Origin: Gemmatimonadetes bacterium bin94
GTDB taxonomy: Bacteria; Gemmatimonadota; Gemmatimonadetes; Longimicrobiales; Gaopeijiaceae
DNA: 64,000 bases
Reading direction: 5' to 3'
NCBI GenBank assembly: GCA_002238865.1
Contig: MPNE01000021.1
Location: 1 to 64,000 of the forward strand
The notes under the pieces are model-generated. The model did no database searches. It was not told the DNA's origin and saw nothing but the letters and a program-made list of their open reading frames with translations. Numbering within the stretch: position 1 is the first letter of the stretch; every line of letters begins with the position of its first letter. The position numbers and the translations under genes were made by a program. This document shows, in pieces, positions 1 through 9,283 of this stretch.

Positions 1-551
1 ACCCCCCCCCCCCCGGCCCCCGCCCCCGCGGCCATCACTTCCCGGGACGGGTTCGGCGAGGCCAGCCAGACCTCGTCGACACCCGCCACCCTGGCCGTCA
101 CGGCCGTCATGAGCACCGACGACGGCAGGGGGAAGCGCCCCCCCGGCGCATAGCACCCCGCCACCCGGACGGGCACCAGGCGGTCGCCGGCCCTGCCCCC
201 CTCCACCGCCACGTCCACCGGAGCCGCCGACTCCAGTTGGGCGCGCGCGAAGTGCTCGATCCGGCCGGCGGTGCGCTCCAGCAACTCACGATCGGCCAGA
301 GGTAGCGACTCCAGGACAGCCCGCATCTCCCGGGGCGTCCTCAGAAGCGCCCCGCCGACTTCGAGACCGTCCCACCGCTGGGCGAATTCGCGCAGCGCCT
401 CCTCGCCCCGCTCCCTCACGGCCTCGATGATCTCCAGCACCGGCGCGATAATCTCCGGCGCCACCGCGGGCTGCCGCTCACGACCCACATCGGCGGCATT
501 CACCCGGCGCAGCCGAACCTCGAATCGTCCGCCGCCGGGACGATCACCCAC
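1..551 (-). CDS. hisD: Histidinol dehydrogenase, N-terminal part (truncated by window start)
   Basis: Manual minus-strand translation VGDRPGGGRFEVRLRRVNAADVG...RVAGCYAPGGRFPLPSSVLMTAVTARVAGVDEVWLASPNP matches the HisD GGR.PLPSSVLMTA region; GTG start overlaps the preceding stop codon. Confidence 0.88.
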   Translation of the reverse strand, partial: MGDRPGGGRFEVRLRRVNAADVGRERQPAVAPEIIAPVLEIIEAVRERGEEALREFAQRWDGLEVGGALLRTPREMRAVLESLPLADRELLERTAGRIEHFARAQLESAAPVDVAVEGGRAGDRLVPVRVAGCYAPGGRFPLPSSVLMTAVTARVAGVDEVWLASPNPSREVMAAGAGAGGGG

Positions 552-1872
552 GACCGCCTCCCGACGCCCCCGCTCCCTTCGGCTCCGACACCGCCCTTCT
601 GCTCACCACCAGGCTGCGCCTGTCCAATTCCCGTTCCACATCGGCCAGGTCCACGCCCGCCCGTTCCAGCGCCACGGCAAGGAAGTACATCACGTCGGCA
701 GCTTCCTCGACGACCCGGTTCGCGCTTGCCGGCTCACCGCGTCCGCCAGCGCGCTCACCAACCGCGCCGACCGCTTCGCCCAACTCCCCGGCCTCCTCGA
801 TCAGCTTCCCGCGGAGCAACGCCTCGTCGCCGAGCAAACGGCTCGTCAGAGACCCGGAGACCGGATTCGCGCCGCGGTCCGCGACCGTACGTTCCAGCGC
901 GCGGAGGCCACGCGCCGGGCCGAAGCACGTCCACTCGTCCCTGTGACAGAAGCCCTCGCCGGCCTGCACCACCGTAAAGCGCAAACTATCCCGGTCGCAG
1001 TCGGCCTCGATCCTCAGCAGGACCTGGCTCGCGCCCGAGGACTCTCCCTTTCGCCACAGGCCACGGGAGCGCGACTGGTAGATTCCGCGGCCCTCGTCGA
1101 TCGCGGCCCGCACGCTCTCCGGACCGGACCAGACCAGTCCCAGTGCCGCGCCCCGGTCATCGGCAACGACTGTCGGCCACAGCCCATCGTCGCGTTCGCA
1201 CTTCAGCGGTGCGGTGAACGCCTCGGCCAGCCCGAGATGACCGCGGTAGAGGGCCATGCCGACCTGGGCGTCAGCGCCCGCCGCGTCCAGCCACCCGATT
1301 TCTTCGGCAGTCGTGATTCCGCCGGCGACGGTCAGGCGCGCGGTCTCTGCTGCCTCCGCCAGTGGGGCGATCTGGTCCCTCGGGAAACCGCCCTCCCTGC
1401 CCTCGCCCTCGACAAAGGTCACCAGGAACCCGCCCGCCAGGCCGCGGAGTTCGCGCATGCCATCGTACACGGTGCGGCCGGTGCGCTCCGTCCACCCCTT
1501 GACCACGACCTCACCCTCCCACGCGTCGAGGGCCGCCACCACCCTGTCGCGCGGCAGGCCTTCCAGCACTTCCGGCACCGCCGCCGTGCCGAGGACGACC
1601 TTCACGGCGCCCCGGTTCAGCCACTCCAGCGCCGTGTCCCGGTCGCGTATCCCCCCGCCCACCCGGCAAGGGGCCAGCCGGCACAGCTCCTCGATCACGG
1701 CGGTGTTGGACCCCCTCCCGAGCGCCGCGTCCAGATCGACGACGGCCACCTCGCCAACTCGCCCGAACCGCTCCGCGATGGGACGCGGGTCGCCGGCTTC
1801 AAGCACCTTGCGGCGCCCTTGCACGAGCTGCACTGCCTGCCCGTCCATGAGGTCGATGGAGGGAATGATCAT
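544..1872 (-). CDS. HisA - HisI - HisE fusion protein (ProFAR isomerase / PR-AMP cyclohydrolase / PR-ATP pyrophosphatase)
   Basis: Single 442-aa ORF: HisA-like MIIPSIDLMDGQAVQLVQG...; HisI-like YQSRSRGLWRKGESSG...DCDRDSLRF...GFCHRDEWTCFG with the metal Asp/Cys residues; HisE-like LIEEAGELGEAV...NRVVEEAADVMYFLAVAL. Confidence 0.9.
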   Translation of the reverse strand: MIIPSIDLMDGQAVQLVQGRRKVLEAGDPRPIAERFGRVGEVAVVDLDAALGRGSNTAVIEELCRLAPCRVGGGIRDRDTALEWLNRGAVKVVLGTAAVPEVLEGLPRDRVVAALDAWEGEVVVKGWTERTGRTVYDGMRELRGLAGGFLVTFVEGEGREGGFPRDQIAPLAEAAETARLTVAGGITTAEEIGWLDAAGADAQVGMALYRGHLGLAEAFTAPLKCERDDGLWPTVVADDRGAALGLVWSGPESVRAAIDEGRGIYQSRSRGLWRKGESSGASQVLLRIEADCDRDSLRFTVVQAGEGFCHRDEWTCFGPARGLRALERTVADRGANPVSGSLTSRLLGDEALLRGKLIEEAGELGEAVGAVGERAGGRGEPASANRVVEEAADVMYFLAVALERAGVDLADVERELDRRSLVVSRRAVSEPKGAGASGGGRG

Positions 1873-2729
1873 GCGCTGGTCTCCTTTTCCGCGGTGTAGG
1901 CCGGGCGCACGGCGACCCCCAACCCCGACAACGCCGCCTTCACCTCCTGGACCGTCCAGTTCCGCTGGTGAAAGATCGACGCGGCCAGAACGGCGTCCGC
2001 CCCTGCCCGAACCGCGTCGGCCATGTGCTCGGGCGTGTCGGCACCACCGGAGGCGACGATGGGGATGCGCACGCTGGAGCGCACCGCACGGAGCAGGCCA
2101 AGCTCGTACCCGCTTCGGGTCCCGTCGCGGTCGAAGCTCGTGAGCAGAACTTCGCCGGCGCCAAGCTCGGCCGCCCGGCGGGTCCAGGCAACCGCGTCCA
2201 TCCCGACGCGCTCGGTCCCCGACCGCACGACGACTTCATAGCCGCTGCCGCGCGTGTGCCACCCCGCCGCGTCGACCGAAATCACGACGCACTGGGAACC
2301 GAATCGAGTTGCCAGCGCCGACAGCAACTCCGGCCGCCGGACCGCGGCCGTGTTCACCGCCACCTTGTCCGCACCCGCCTTGAGCAGGGCCGCGGCGTCC
2401 TCGACCTCGCCGATTCCACCCCCGACCGTAAGCGGCACCGAGAGACGGGCGCGCACCGCGCGAACCGTGTCCAGGCGAGTTCCCCGGCCTTCCGGCGTGG
2501 CCGTCACGTCCAGCACGACAACCTCGTCGGCGCCCTGCTCCTCGTACGAGTGGGCGAGCTCGGCCGGATCTCCCTGGTCGCGCAGTCCCTGGAACTTCAC
2601 GCCCTTGACGACCCGTCCCGCGCGCACGTCAAGGCAGGGCACGATACGCACCGGGAGCGACGCCGAATTGCCGGGCTCGACAATGGCCGAACGGCCGGAC
2701 CGGTTCCCGGGGGGCGGTGTCCACGCCAT
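1869..2729 (-). CDS. hisF: Imidazole glycerol phosphate synthase cyclase subunit
   Basis: RIVPCLDVRAGRVVKGVKFQGLRDQGDP...VGGGI...ASGGADTPEHM; exact N-terminus uncertain. Confidence 0.95.
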   Translation of the reverse strand: MAWTPPPGNRSGRSAIVEPGNSASLPVRIVPCLDVRAGRVVKGVKFQGLRDQGDPAELAHSYEEQGADEVVVLDVTATPEGRGTRLDTVRAVRARLSVPLTVGGGIGEVEDAAALLKAGADKVAVNTAAVRRPELLSALATRFGSQCVVISVDAAGWHTRGSGYEVVVRSGTERVGMDAVAWTRRAAELGAGEVLLTSFDRDGTRSGYELGLLRAVRSSVRIPIVASGGADTPEHMADAVRAGADAVLAASIFHQRNWTVQEVKAALSGLGVAVRPAYTAEKETSA

Positions 2730-2735
2730 GTGCCG

Positions 2736-3341
2736 CTAGGCCTCCAGCCAGTTGGACAGGAGCGCTTTGCCGTACGTACCCGAAAGCTCGGGGTGGAACT
2801 GGCACGCAACCACGGCGCCCCGTTCCACGGCGGCGAGAAACCGGCCCCCGTACTCGGACCAGACCGGGTGCCAGCCCGGGGTGATCGTTGCCAGTCGGTA
2901 CGAATTGGCAAAGTAGGCGAAGCCGCGAGGGACGATCCTGCACCCGTCCGACGGGCTCACGAGGTTCCACCCCATCTGCGGCACTCTCAGCTCGGGATGT
3001 CCCTGCCCGTAGCTCTCCACCTCGCCGTCGAGCAGACCCAGTCCCGTCACACCGGGGGCTTCTTCGCTGCCCCGCGCCATGAGCTGCATGCCGAGACAGA
3101 TGCCCAGGGTGGAGCGGCCTTGCAGCATCCTGTCGCGAAGGGCGTCCTCCAGACCACGCGTGTCAATGGCTGCCCGAGCGGCCGCGAAGGCGCCCACGCC
3201 GGGCAACACCACCCGGTCCGACCGGGCCACCGCATCCGGGTCGGCCGTCGTGCGCACGGAGCAGCCGAAGCGCTCGAATGCGGTCACAACCGATGCCAGG
3301 TTGGCCGTGCTCGTGCGCACCACGGTGACGGCAGGCGTCAC
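2736..3341 (-). CDS. hisH: Imidazole glycerol phosphate synthase glutamine amidotransferase subunit
   Basis: [19 protein letters not shown] (Cys nucleophile), [12 protein letters not shown]. Confidence 0.95.
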   Translation of the reverse strand: MTPAVTVVRTSTANLASVVTAFERFGCSVRTTADPDAVARSDRVVLPGVGAFAAARAAIDTRGLEDALRDRMLQGRSTLGICLGMQLMARGSEEAPGVTGLGLLDGEVESYGQGHPELRVPQMGWNLVSPSDGCRIVPRGFAYFANSYRLATITPGWHPVWSEYGGRFLAAVERGAVVACQFHPELSGTYGKALLSNWLEA

Positions 3342-3997
3342 AGTACACCCTTGGTGGACGGAACATCGTCCGCGCCGGTCCTCGACAGCGCGGCCTTCAG
3401 CGCCAGGGCCAGCGCCTTGAACGCGGCCTCGATCCTGTGATGGTCATTGGCGCCGCGCAACACGTCGACGTGCAGGGTGAGGCCCGCGCCCTGCGCAAAG
3501 GAATGGAAGAAGTGCGGCACCATCTCGCAGGAGAGCGCGCCGACCCGCTCCCGTTTCAGACCCAGCTCCCCGGCGAAGAAGGGCCGCCCCGAGACATCGA
3601 CCACGGCGCGCGCCAGGGCTTCATCCAGCGGGGCATGGCAATGGCCGAAACGGACGATGCCTTCCCGGCGCTCACCGACTGCGCGCGCCAGCGCCTGCCC
3701 GAGGGCCAGACCGACGTCCTCGACCGTGTGGTGGTCGTCGACATCGAGGTCGCCGTCGCAGGACAGCTCCAGCTCCCAGCCGGCGTGGAACCCGAGCGCA
3801 TGCAGCATGTGGTCGAAAAAGCCGATCCCGGTCCCGGCCCTCACGCGTCCGGGCCCGTCCAGGCCCACGTCCACCCTGACGCGCGTCTCATGAGTCTCAC
3901 GAACGACCCGGCCCGTCCTACCGGGCCCGGGACCCGTCCTCACACCACCGCTCCCGGTCCTCGGCGCCTCTGCCGCCGCCTTCGCCCGATCAGCCAT
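3338..3997 (-). CDS. hisB: Imidazoleglycerol-phosphate dehydratase (monofunctional)
   Basis: [50 protein letters not shown] overlaps the preceding hisC-HAD stop. Confidence 0.95.
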   Translation of the reverse strand: MADRAKAAAEAPRTGSGGVRTGPGPGRTGRVVRETHETRVRVDVGLDGPGRVRAGTGIGFFDHMLHALGFHAGWELELSCDGDLDVDDHHTVEDVGLALGQALARAVGERREGIVRFGHCHAPLDEALARAVVDVSGRPFFAGELGLKRERVGALSCEMVPHFFHSFAQGAGLTLHVDVLRGANDHHRIEAAFKALALALKAALSRTGADDVPSTKGVL

Positions 3998-5696
3998 CGA
4001 AAAGCCCCCCAAAGTTGCTGTTGCCGTCCACGACACGCGCCGCTCCGGCGGCGAGCAGTGCGCGCCGGATACCCCCTCCGGCGGCCTCGGACCCATCACC
4101 TCCCGGCGGCACCACTCCGACCGGCACCAACCTCGCAGCTTTCGCCGCGCACACGTCATCCGGCGTATCGCCCATCATCCAGGCCGTGTTCGCCTTCAGG
4201 CGCGCGACCGCCATCGTCACCGGCGCCGGATCCGGCTTGAGCGGCCCGTCCTCCCGGCAAATGACCGCGCCGAAGAAGCCCCGGATGCCCATTTCCCGCA
4301 GGAACCGCTCGGCGTCCTTGCGCGGCCGGCCGGTCACGATTCCCAGCTTGAACGCCCGGGCCAGCTCCTCGATCAGCTCCGGCGCCGGAATCAACGTCTC
4401 GTGCCGCCGCAGGCCCGGCGCCTCCCCGGTGCCCTGATAGGCCTCCTCGAAGCGGCGCGTCACCTCGGCCGGCGAGGCCCTCACACCCGCTTCCGTCAGG
4501 AGCGTCCGGGTCACGGCCCAGTCGTCGTTCGCGTGACCCCGGGCCTTGACCGCGTTGATCTCCTCGTTGCCGATGGTAACGCCAAAGGATGCACAGGCCT
4601 GCACGATGGCTCTCCGGTACGAGCGCCGCACGTCGGCGAGCACCCCGTCCATGTCGAAGATCAGCGCCTCCGGCTTCTTCAGGCATTGCATCGCCCGCTC
4701 GACACGGCGAAACTCGCCGTCGTCCCGTGGTACGGTTGTGCGCACAAACCCGGGCAGGTGATCGAAACAGCGCACAAGGATCCCCTGCGCGGCCATCCCC
4801 TGCCGGATCCAGACGGCATCGGGGAAGAGCGCGGAGACGAAGTTCGTCTGTGAGGACAACGGCATTCCGCCCGCACTCCGGATCAACGCAGCAAGTCGTT
4901 CCCGTCGGGAGGTCACGTACTCCACGAATTCACGCATCGACTCCACGCCCCTGTGCAACCGGTCAACCGCTATCGCGATCGACGGGCCGCTCAGCGAGTA
5001 GGGGCCGCCGTATCCCCGCAGGGTATCGATCCGTTCCTTCGACCCGACCGCGAAGCCGACGCGCAACCCGGCCAATCCCCATGACTTGGACATGGTTCGG
5101 ATCATCACCACGGTGGGGATATCGAGCAGGACCTCCGTGGGATCGGACTCGGCAAACTCGGCGTACGCCATGTCCACCATCAGGGTGACTTCTGCCGGGA
5201 GTTCCCCGGCCAGACGCACCAGCGCGTCGGTCGGGAACGCCATCCCCGTCGGGTTGTCGGGTGAAATGACCACCACCACGCCCGTCTTCCCGGTCACCGC
5301 GTCGAGGATCCGGTCGTGCGGCAACGTGCCCCACTCGTACTCGATCGGTACCAGGCGCCCTCCCGCCATGCGCGCGAAGGCGGGCACCATGATGAAGGTG
5401 GGGGTCGGAAAGACGGCGTCCTGTTCTGGCGCCAGGAAGGCACGGAACACCCGGTCGATGGCGTCGTCTGCTCCGGTGGTGGCGAGCACACGGGACGGAT
5501 CGGTCCCCAGGTATGCCGCATACGCCTCTTCCAGCTGCTCCGCGCCTTCGTATTTGCGGAACACGGCGGGACCAAGCTCCTCCAGCACGTCCAGGCACTC
5601 CCGGCCGGGCGGCTCACCCTCGTTCATGCTGAGGTCGATCACGTCGGCGGAGGCCGGGTCGATCACGGCGGCGGCCAGGTCGATCGGGTCGTTCAT
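3990..5696 (-). CDS. Histidinol-phosphate aminotransferase fused to C-terminal HAD-superfamily (subfamily IA) phosphatase
   Basis: HisC part with PLP Lys [20 protein letters not shown] part has [39 protein letters not shown]. Start ATG 5696 overlaps the hisG stop (ATGA); the longer tracked ORF start at 6647 is out of frame with hisG and rejected. Confidence 0.9.
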   Translation of the reverse strand: MNDPIDLAAAVIDPASADVIDLSMNEGEPPGRECLDVLEELGPAVFRKYEGAEQLEEAYAAYLGTDPSRVLATTGADDAIDRVFRAFLAPEQDAVFPTPTFIMVPAFARMAGGRLVPIEYEWGTLPHDRILDAVTGKTGVVVVISPDNPTGMAFPTDALVRLAGELPAEVTLMVDMAYAEFAESDPTEVLLDIPTVVMIRTMSKSWGLAGLRVGFAVGSKERIDTLRGYGGPYSLSGPSIAIAVDRLHRGVESMREFVEYVTSRRERLAALIRSAGGMPLSSQTNFVSALFPDAVWIRQGMAAQGILVRCFDHLPGFVRTTVPRDDGEFRRVERAMQCLKKPEALIFDMDGVLADVRRSYRRAIVQACASFGVTIGNEEINAVKARGHANDDWAVTRTLLTEAGVRASPAEVTRRFEEAYQGTGEAPGLRRHETLIPAPELIEELARAFKLGIVTGRPRKDAERFLREMGIRGFFGAVICREDGPLKPDPAPVTMAVARLKANTAWMMGDTPDDVCAAKAARLVPVGVVPPGGDGSEAAGGGIRRALLAAGAARVVDGNSNFGGLFDG

Positions 5697-6598
5697 GGAA
5701 CGATCTGCTGGGGCGCGGACACGACGAGATCGGTGCCGCCGCGCGACCTGACATCCAGGATGAGCTCGGGCAGACCCCGCCGCGGGACCGCCGCCCGGAC
5801 GGCGTAGGCCCTCTCGCCGTGGAGACGCGACACCGTTGGTTCGCGCATGCAGGGCAGCACCGAAACCACCCGGTCGAAATCCGCCTCGGCGACGTTGAGT
5901 TCCAGCATCACCCGGTTCCGGGCCTCGAGGACGGAACTCAGGAGGAGGACCAGATCCTCGATCGCCCCGCGACGGACGGGGTCGTCGAGCGCAGCGCGGC
6001 CGGCATAGAGCCGCGTGGAAGACCGCATCAGGGTGTCCACGATGCGCAGCCCGTTCGCACGCAGCGTGGAACCGCTCGCCGTGTTGTCGACGATCAGGTC
6101 GGCATCCTCCGGAGGGAAAACCTCGGTGGCGCCGTACGAGCGCACCAGGACGGCGTCGAACGGCTGCCCGGCGATCCAGCGCCGGGCGGTGCGGACGTAT
6201 TCCGAGGCCACGACGAACGGACGCCCCGCCGGGTGGGCCGCGGGTAGCGCGCCGTCCGTGAGCAGGGCGACGGGGGCCGCGGCGACCACCCTCACCGGGT
6301 CCAGCCCGGTGTCCAGGAGTTCGACGACGTCGGCGTCGAGTTCGGCCACCCAGTCCGCCCCGGCAAACCCGACATCGCGCGAACCGGCGTGAAGCATTTC
6401 CACGACATTCTGGGGCTTCAGCAGCTTGGCCTTGAAGCCCGGCCATGAAACCAGGGGCCGATAGTTGCGCCCTCCCAGCCGCACGTCCACGCCAGCGTCC
6501 CCCAGCAATTCGAGAACGCCGGCCTGCATGTGGCCCTTGGGGAGGCCGATCCGGACTCCCGCGGTTCGGCGCGCACCACCGCGGTCGGTGTCTTTCAT
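5693..6598 (-). CDS. hisG: ATP phosphoribosyltransferase, long form
   Basis: VRIGLPKGHMQAGVLELLGDAG...DVGFAGADWVAELDADVVELLDTGLDPVRVVAA...DLIVDNTASGSTLRANGLRIV; about 300 aa with C-terminal regulatory-like extension. Confidence 0.93.
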   Translation of the reverse strand: MKDTDRGGARRTAGVRIGLPKGHMQAGVLELLGDAGVDVRLGGRNYRPLVSWPGFKAKLLKPQNVVEMLHAGSRDVGFAGADWVAELDADVVELLDTGLDPVRVVAAAPVALLTDGALPAAHPAGRPFVVASEYVRTARRWIAGQPFDAVLVRSYGATEVFPPEDADLIVDNTASGSTLRANGLRIVDTLMRSSTRLYAGRAALDDPVRRGAIEDLVLLLSSVLEARNRVMLELNVAEADFDRVVSVLPCMREPTVSRLHGERAYAVRAAVPRRGLPELILDVRSRGGTDLVVSAPQQIVP

Positions 6599-6645
6599 CT
6601 CCGGCAATGTCTTTCCCTTTCTCTCTTTTCGGATGCTGTCTGCAC

Positions 6646-6677
6646 AAAAAAAACCGGCCCCCCGCAGAGGAAGCCGG
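6646..6677 (-). terminator. Intrinsic terminator / candidate attenuator in the his leader
   Basis: Minus strand CCGGCTTCCTCTGCGGGGGGCCGG followed by TTTTTTTT; 9-bp stem including two G-U pairs; lies between leader peptide and hisG. Confidence 0.8.
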
Positions 6678-6709
6678 CGCTCCTGGTATGCCCGTCCGCT
6701 TTCGCTCGG

Positions 6710-6784
6710 CTATACCGTTACGCGGCCGCCTCTCTCGGCGCGACCGTGATGATGGTGCGGATGGGTCAGGAGATTCGTGTTCAT
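6710..6784 (-). CDS. hisL: Histidine operon leader peptide MNTNLLTHPHHHHGRAERGGRVTV* (24 aa)
   Basis: Manual translation: ATG at 6784-6782, CAT CCG CAC CAT CAT CAC, stop TAG 6712-6710; directly upstream of terminator and hisG. Confidence 0.78.
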   Translation of the reverse strand: MNTNLLTHPHHHHGRAERGGRVTV

Positions 6785-6793
6785 CAGGCCGTG

Positions 6794-6822
6794 ATGATCG
6801 TGGGAGCGGCGCCCGGTGTCAA
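6794..6822 (-). promoter_or_regulatory. Predicted sigma70-type promoter of the his operon leader
   Basis: Minus strand TTGACA - 17 nt - GATCAT; predicted start falls within a few nt of the leader ATG. Confidence 0.6.
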
Positions 6823-6907
6823 GGGTCATTGTGGCCGGGCGAGCCGCGAAGTATGCTCTCCATTCGGTTTGCCCCGTCCGCGTCCTCGATCACATCGGCG
6901 AATCCCC

Positions 6908-7132
6908 ATGAAAGTTCGACGCTCCCACTTCTTCCCGCGCACGCGCGCCGGCTGGATCGCGACGATCGCGTTCCTTCTGACCCTGGCGCTGGCGCAACCG
7001 CCCATTGTCCACGGCTTCATGAACCGGGTCGAACCGTGGATCCTGGGCATGCCCTTCCTCTTCGCCTACCTGCTCGGCGTTTACTGCCTCGTGATCGCCG
7101 TCCTGGTCTGGGCGCATCGAAAGGGACTGTGA
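6908..7132 (+). CDS. Small membrane protein (DUF3311-like), probable symporter partner
   Basis: MKVRRSHFFPRTRAGWIATIAFLLTLALAQPPIVHGFMNRVEPWILGMPFLFAYLLGVYCLVIAVLVWAHRKGL; two TM segments; stop overlaps next start (TGATG). Confidence 0.75.
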   Translation: MKVRRSHFFPRTRAGWIATIAFLLTLALAQPPIVHGFMNRVEPWILGMPFLFAYLLGVYCLVIAVLVWAHRKGL

Positions 7133-8616
7133 TGGAGCCCTGGGTCGTATCCACCGGACTGATCTTCATCTACCTGATCGCGACAATCGTGATCGGGATG
7201 CTGGCCAACCGGAAGGGCACCGCCAACATGGAGGACTTCTTCCTCTGTGGACGCCAGGCCGGCTTCATCGTCCTCTACCTCACGGTCGTCGCCACCTTCC
7301 ACTCGGCATTCGCCTTCCTCGGGTCCGGCGGATTCTTCTACACCCACGGGATCGGCTTCTGGATGGCCGGGACCTGGACCGTGCTGGTCGGGGCGATCAC
7401 ATACACGATCGGAACGAGAATCTGGGCGCTGGGCAAGAAGTTCGGCTACATCACACCCGCGGACATGATCGCCGACTTCTACGAAAGTGAAGCGGTGCGG
7501 GTCATCGTCGCCGTGGTCTCGGTCGTCTTCACCCTCATATACATTCAGGTGCAGGCGCAGGGGCTCGGGTACATCCTCTCGGTCGCGACCGGTGACCGGA
7601 TTCCGTTCGCATGGGCCTCGCTGATCCTTCTGGTGGTCGCGGCAGGGTATCTCGTGGTCGGGGGACTCCGAGCCGTCTACTGGACCGACGTCATCCAGGG
7701 CGTCTGGATGTACATCGCGGTGTGGGCGGGGAGCCTCGTCCTGACCTACAAGCTCTTCGGCGGTCCCGTCCAGCTATGGCGCCGCCTGGCCGCGGAGCGA
7801 CCCGACCTGCTGACTCTGCCGGGTCCGGAGGGCTTCTTCACCCCGGGAATGTGGGTCGGCATGACGATCGCTCTTTCCTTTGGAATCATCTTCCAGCCGC
7901 ACATGATGATCCGCTACTTCACGGCCGCCTCCGATCGAACGCTCAAGGTCCTCGGCGCCACCACTCCCATCTACCTGATGACCCTGTTCATCCCGGCGGC
8001 GTTCGTGGGGCTCGGCGGCGCTCTGATTCTTCCGGACCTGGCGCAGCCGGACCGGGTCTTCCCGGAACTGCTCTTTCGCTACGCACCCGCGTGGCTGACC
8101 GGCCTGATCCTCGCCGGAGCCACCGCCGCCGCCATGTCCACCCTGGACTCGATCCTGCACTCCAACATGACCGTGCTCACGCGGGATGTGTACCAGCGCT
8201 ACGTCGCACCGAACCGGAGCCAGAAGCACTACCTGGCCTTCGGACGCTGGGTGGTGTTGGTGCTTCTCCTCCTTGGCTGGTTCCTCACCGTGTACAACCT
8301 CGACTTCCTTGTCACCCTGGTGACCTTGTCGGGTGCGGGCGCGCTGCAACTGATGCCCGCGGTGCTCGCCGTCTGCTACCCGGCACGCTGGCGGACCACG
8401 AGCGCGGGAGTGGTGTCGGGCATTGGCGCCGGCCTTGTCACCCTGTACGTCACCCGCGTGGTGGTCTACCAGCCCTTCGGGATGCACGAGGCGCTCTGGT
8501 CGCTGGTGATCAATTTTGCCGTCATGCTGACCGTATCGGCCTTCACGCGGCCCCCGTCGGACGCGACCGTGGAGAGGATTCACGGCGAAGTCGAGCGCTT
8601 CGTATACGGGGACTGA
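7132..8616 (+). CDS. Sodium:solute symporter family (SSS) transporter
   Basis: Multi-TM protein with SSS-type motifs (GGLRAVYWTDVIQGVWMYIAV, AAMSTLDSILHSNMTVLTRDVY). Confidence 0.9.
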   Translation: MEPWVVSTGLIFIYLIATIVIGMLANRKGTANMEDFFLCGRQAGFIVLYLTVVATFHSAFAFLGSGGFFYTHGIGFWMAGTWTVLVGAITYTIGTRIWALGKKFGYITPADMIADFYESEAVRVIVAVVSVVFTLIYIQVQAQGLGYILSVATGDRIPFAWASLILLVVAAGYLVVGGLRAVYWTDVIQGVWMYIAVWAGSLVLTYKLFGGPVQLWRRLAAERPDLLTLPGPEGFFTPGMWVGMTIALSFGIIFQPHMMIRYFTAASDRTLKVLGATTPIYLMTLFIPAAFVGLGGALILPDLAQPDRVFPELLFRYAPAWLTGLILAGATAAAMSTLDSILHSNMTVLTRDVYQRYVAPNRSQKHYLAFGRWVVLVLLLLGWFLTVYNLDFLVTLVTLSGAGALQLMPAVLAVCYPARWRTTSAGVVSGIGAGLVTLYVTRVVVYQPFGMHEALWSLVINFAVMLTVSAFTRPPSDATVERIHGEVERFVYGD

Positions 8617-8841
8617 AGCCGGGGGAGCGACGAGCAGCCGGGGCTGGAGCAACCCCCGGCGGGGGTGACAAACGGCAGACAAGAAGGCAATCTGACCGAC
8701 GGTTGCGTGATTTGGAGACCGAATGGTCGTCGAATTTGTACACCTCTTCGCATGCATCCCTTGCGCGGCGGGAAGAGGTTCCCCACATTTGCCCCGCTCA
8801 TCCGCAAACCGTCCACTTCCTCAAAGGAGAACTCCGTGGAC

Positions 8842-9219
8842 ATGAAGAAGCTCGTAACAGCGTCTGTCGTCGCGGCCATCGCATTGTTGGTGGTCGATTT
8901 CGTCCTCGACATGGTGCCGTTCGTGGGCGGCCACCATCCGCACGGGCACCACGAACACATGGACATGTCCCTTTGGGGCATTCTCGGGGCTCTTTTCCAT
9001 GGCCTGGTGCTCGCCGTAGTGCTGGGATGGAGAGGGGTTGCTGACGCTGCAGACGGTGCGAAGGCCGGCGCCACCTACGGGGTGCTGCTGAGCCTGGCGC
9101 ACAGCGTCGAGGCGGGAACCATGGACGCCGAGCTCGTCGGCGCAGCCGTCGGCAGCGCGATCGTGATGGGCGTCGCCGGTGCGGCGGTGGCCATGTTCGG
9201 TGGCGGATCCGGCGACTAA
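8842..9219 (+). CDS. Small membrane protein with His-rich loop (GGHHPHGHHEHMDM)
   Basis: MKKLVTASVVAAIALLVVDFVLDMVPFVGGHHPHGHHEHMDM...; SD-like AAAGGAGA upstream; resembles 11493..11900. Confidence 0.7.
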   Translation: MKKLVTASVVAAIALLVVDFVLDMVPFVGGHHPHGHHEHMDMSLWGILGALFHGLVLAVVLGWRGVADAADGAKAGATYGVLLSLAHSVEAGTMDAELVGAAVGSAIVMGVAGAAVAMFGGGSGD

Positions 9220-9283
9220 GGCCGGTCGCGCAGGCAACTCACAAGCTGCTGGGATGAGTCCGTGGTGAAGCGCGGGCTCTGAG

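Noticed and set aside
271-1899. 542-aa plus-strand ORF antisense to hisA/I/E
   Set aside because: Low-complexity Arg/Pro/Ala-rich translation typical of antisense frames in GC-rich DNA; the minus strand carries clear His enzymes.
5697-6647. N-terminal extension of the 885-aa ORF 3990..6647
   Set aside because: It overlaps hisG in another frame with Arg-rich nonsense; the HisC start at 5696 overlaps the hisG stop as expected for coupling.
6785-6829. Longer 39-aa version of the his leader (MTLDTGRRSHDHHGLMNTNLL...)
   Set aside because: In frame and adds three more His, but its ATG lies upstream of the predicted -35 box (and the extension spans -35/-10), so it would not be transcribed from the best promoter; kept only as an alternative.
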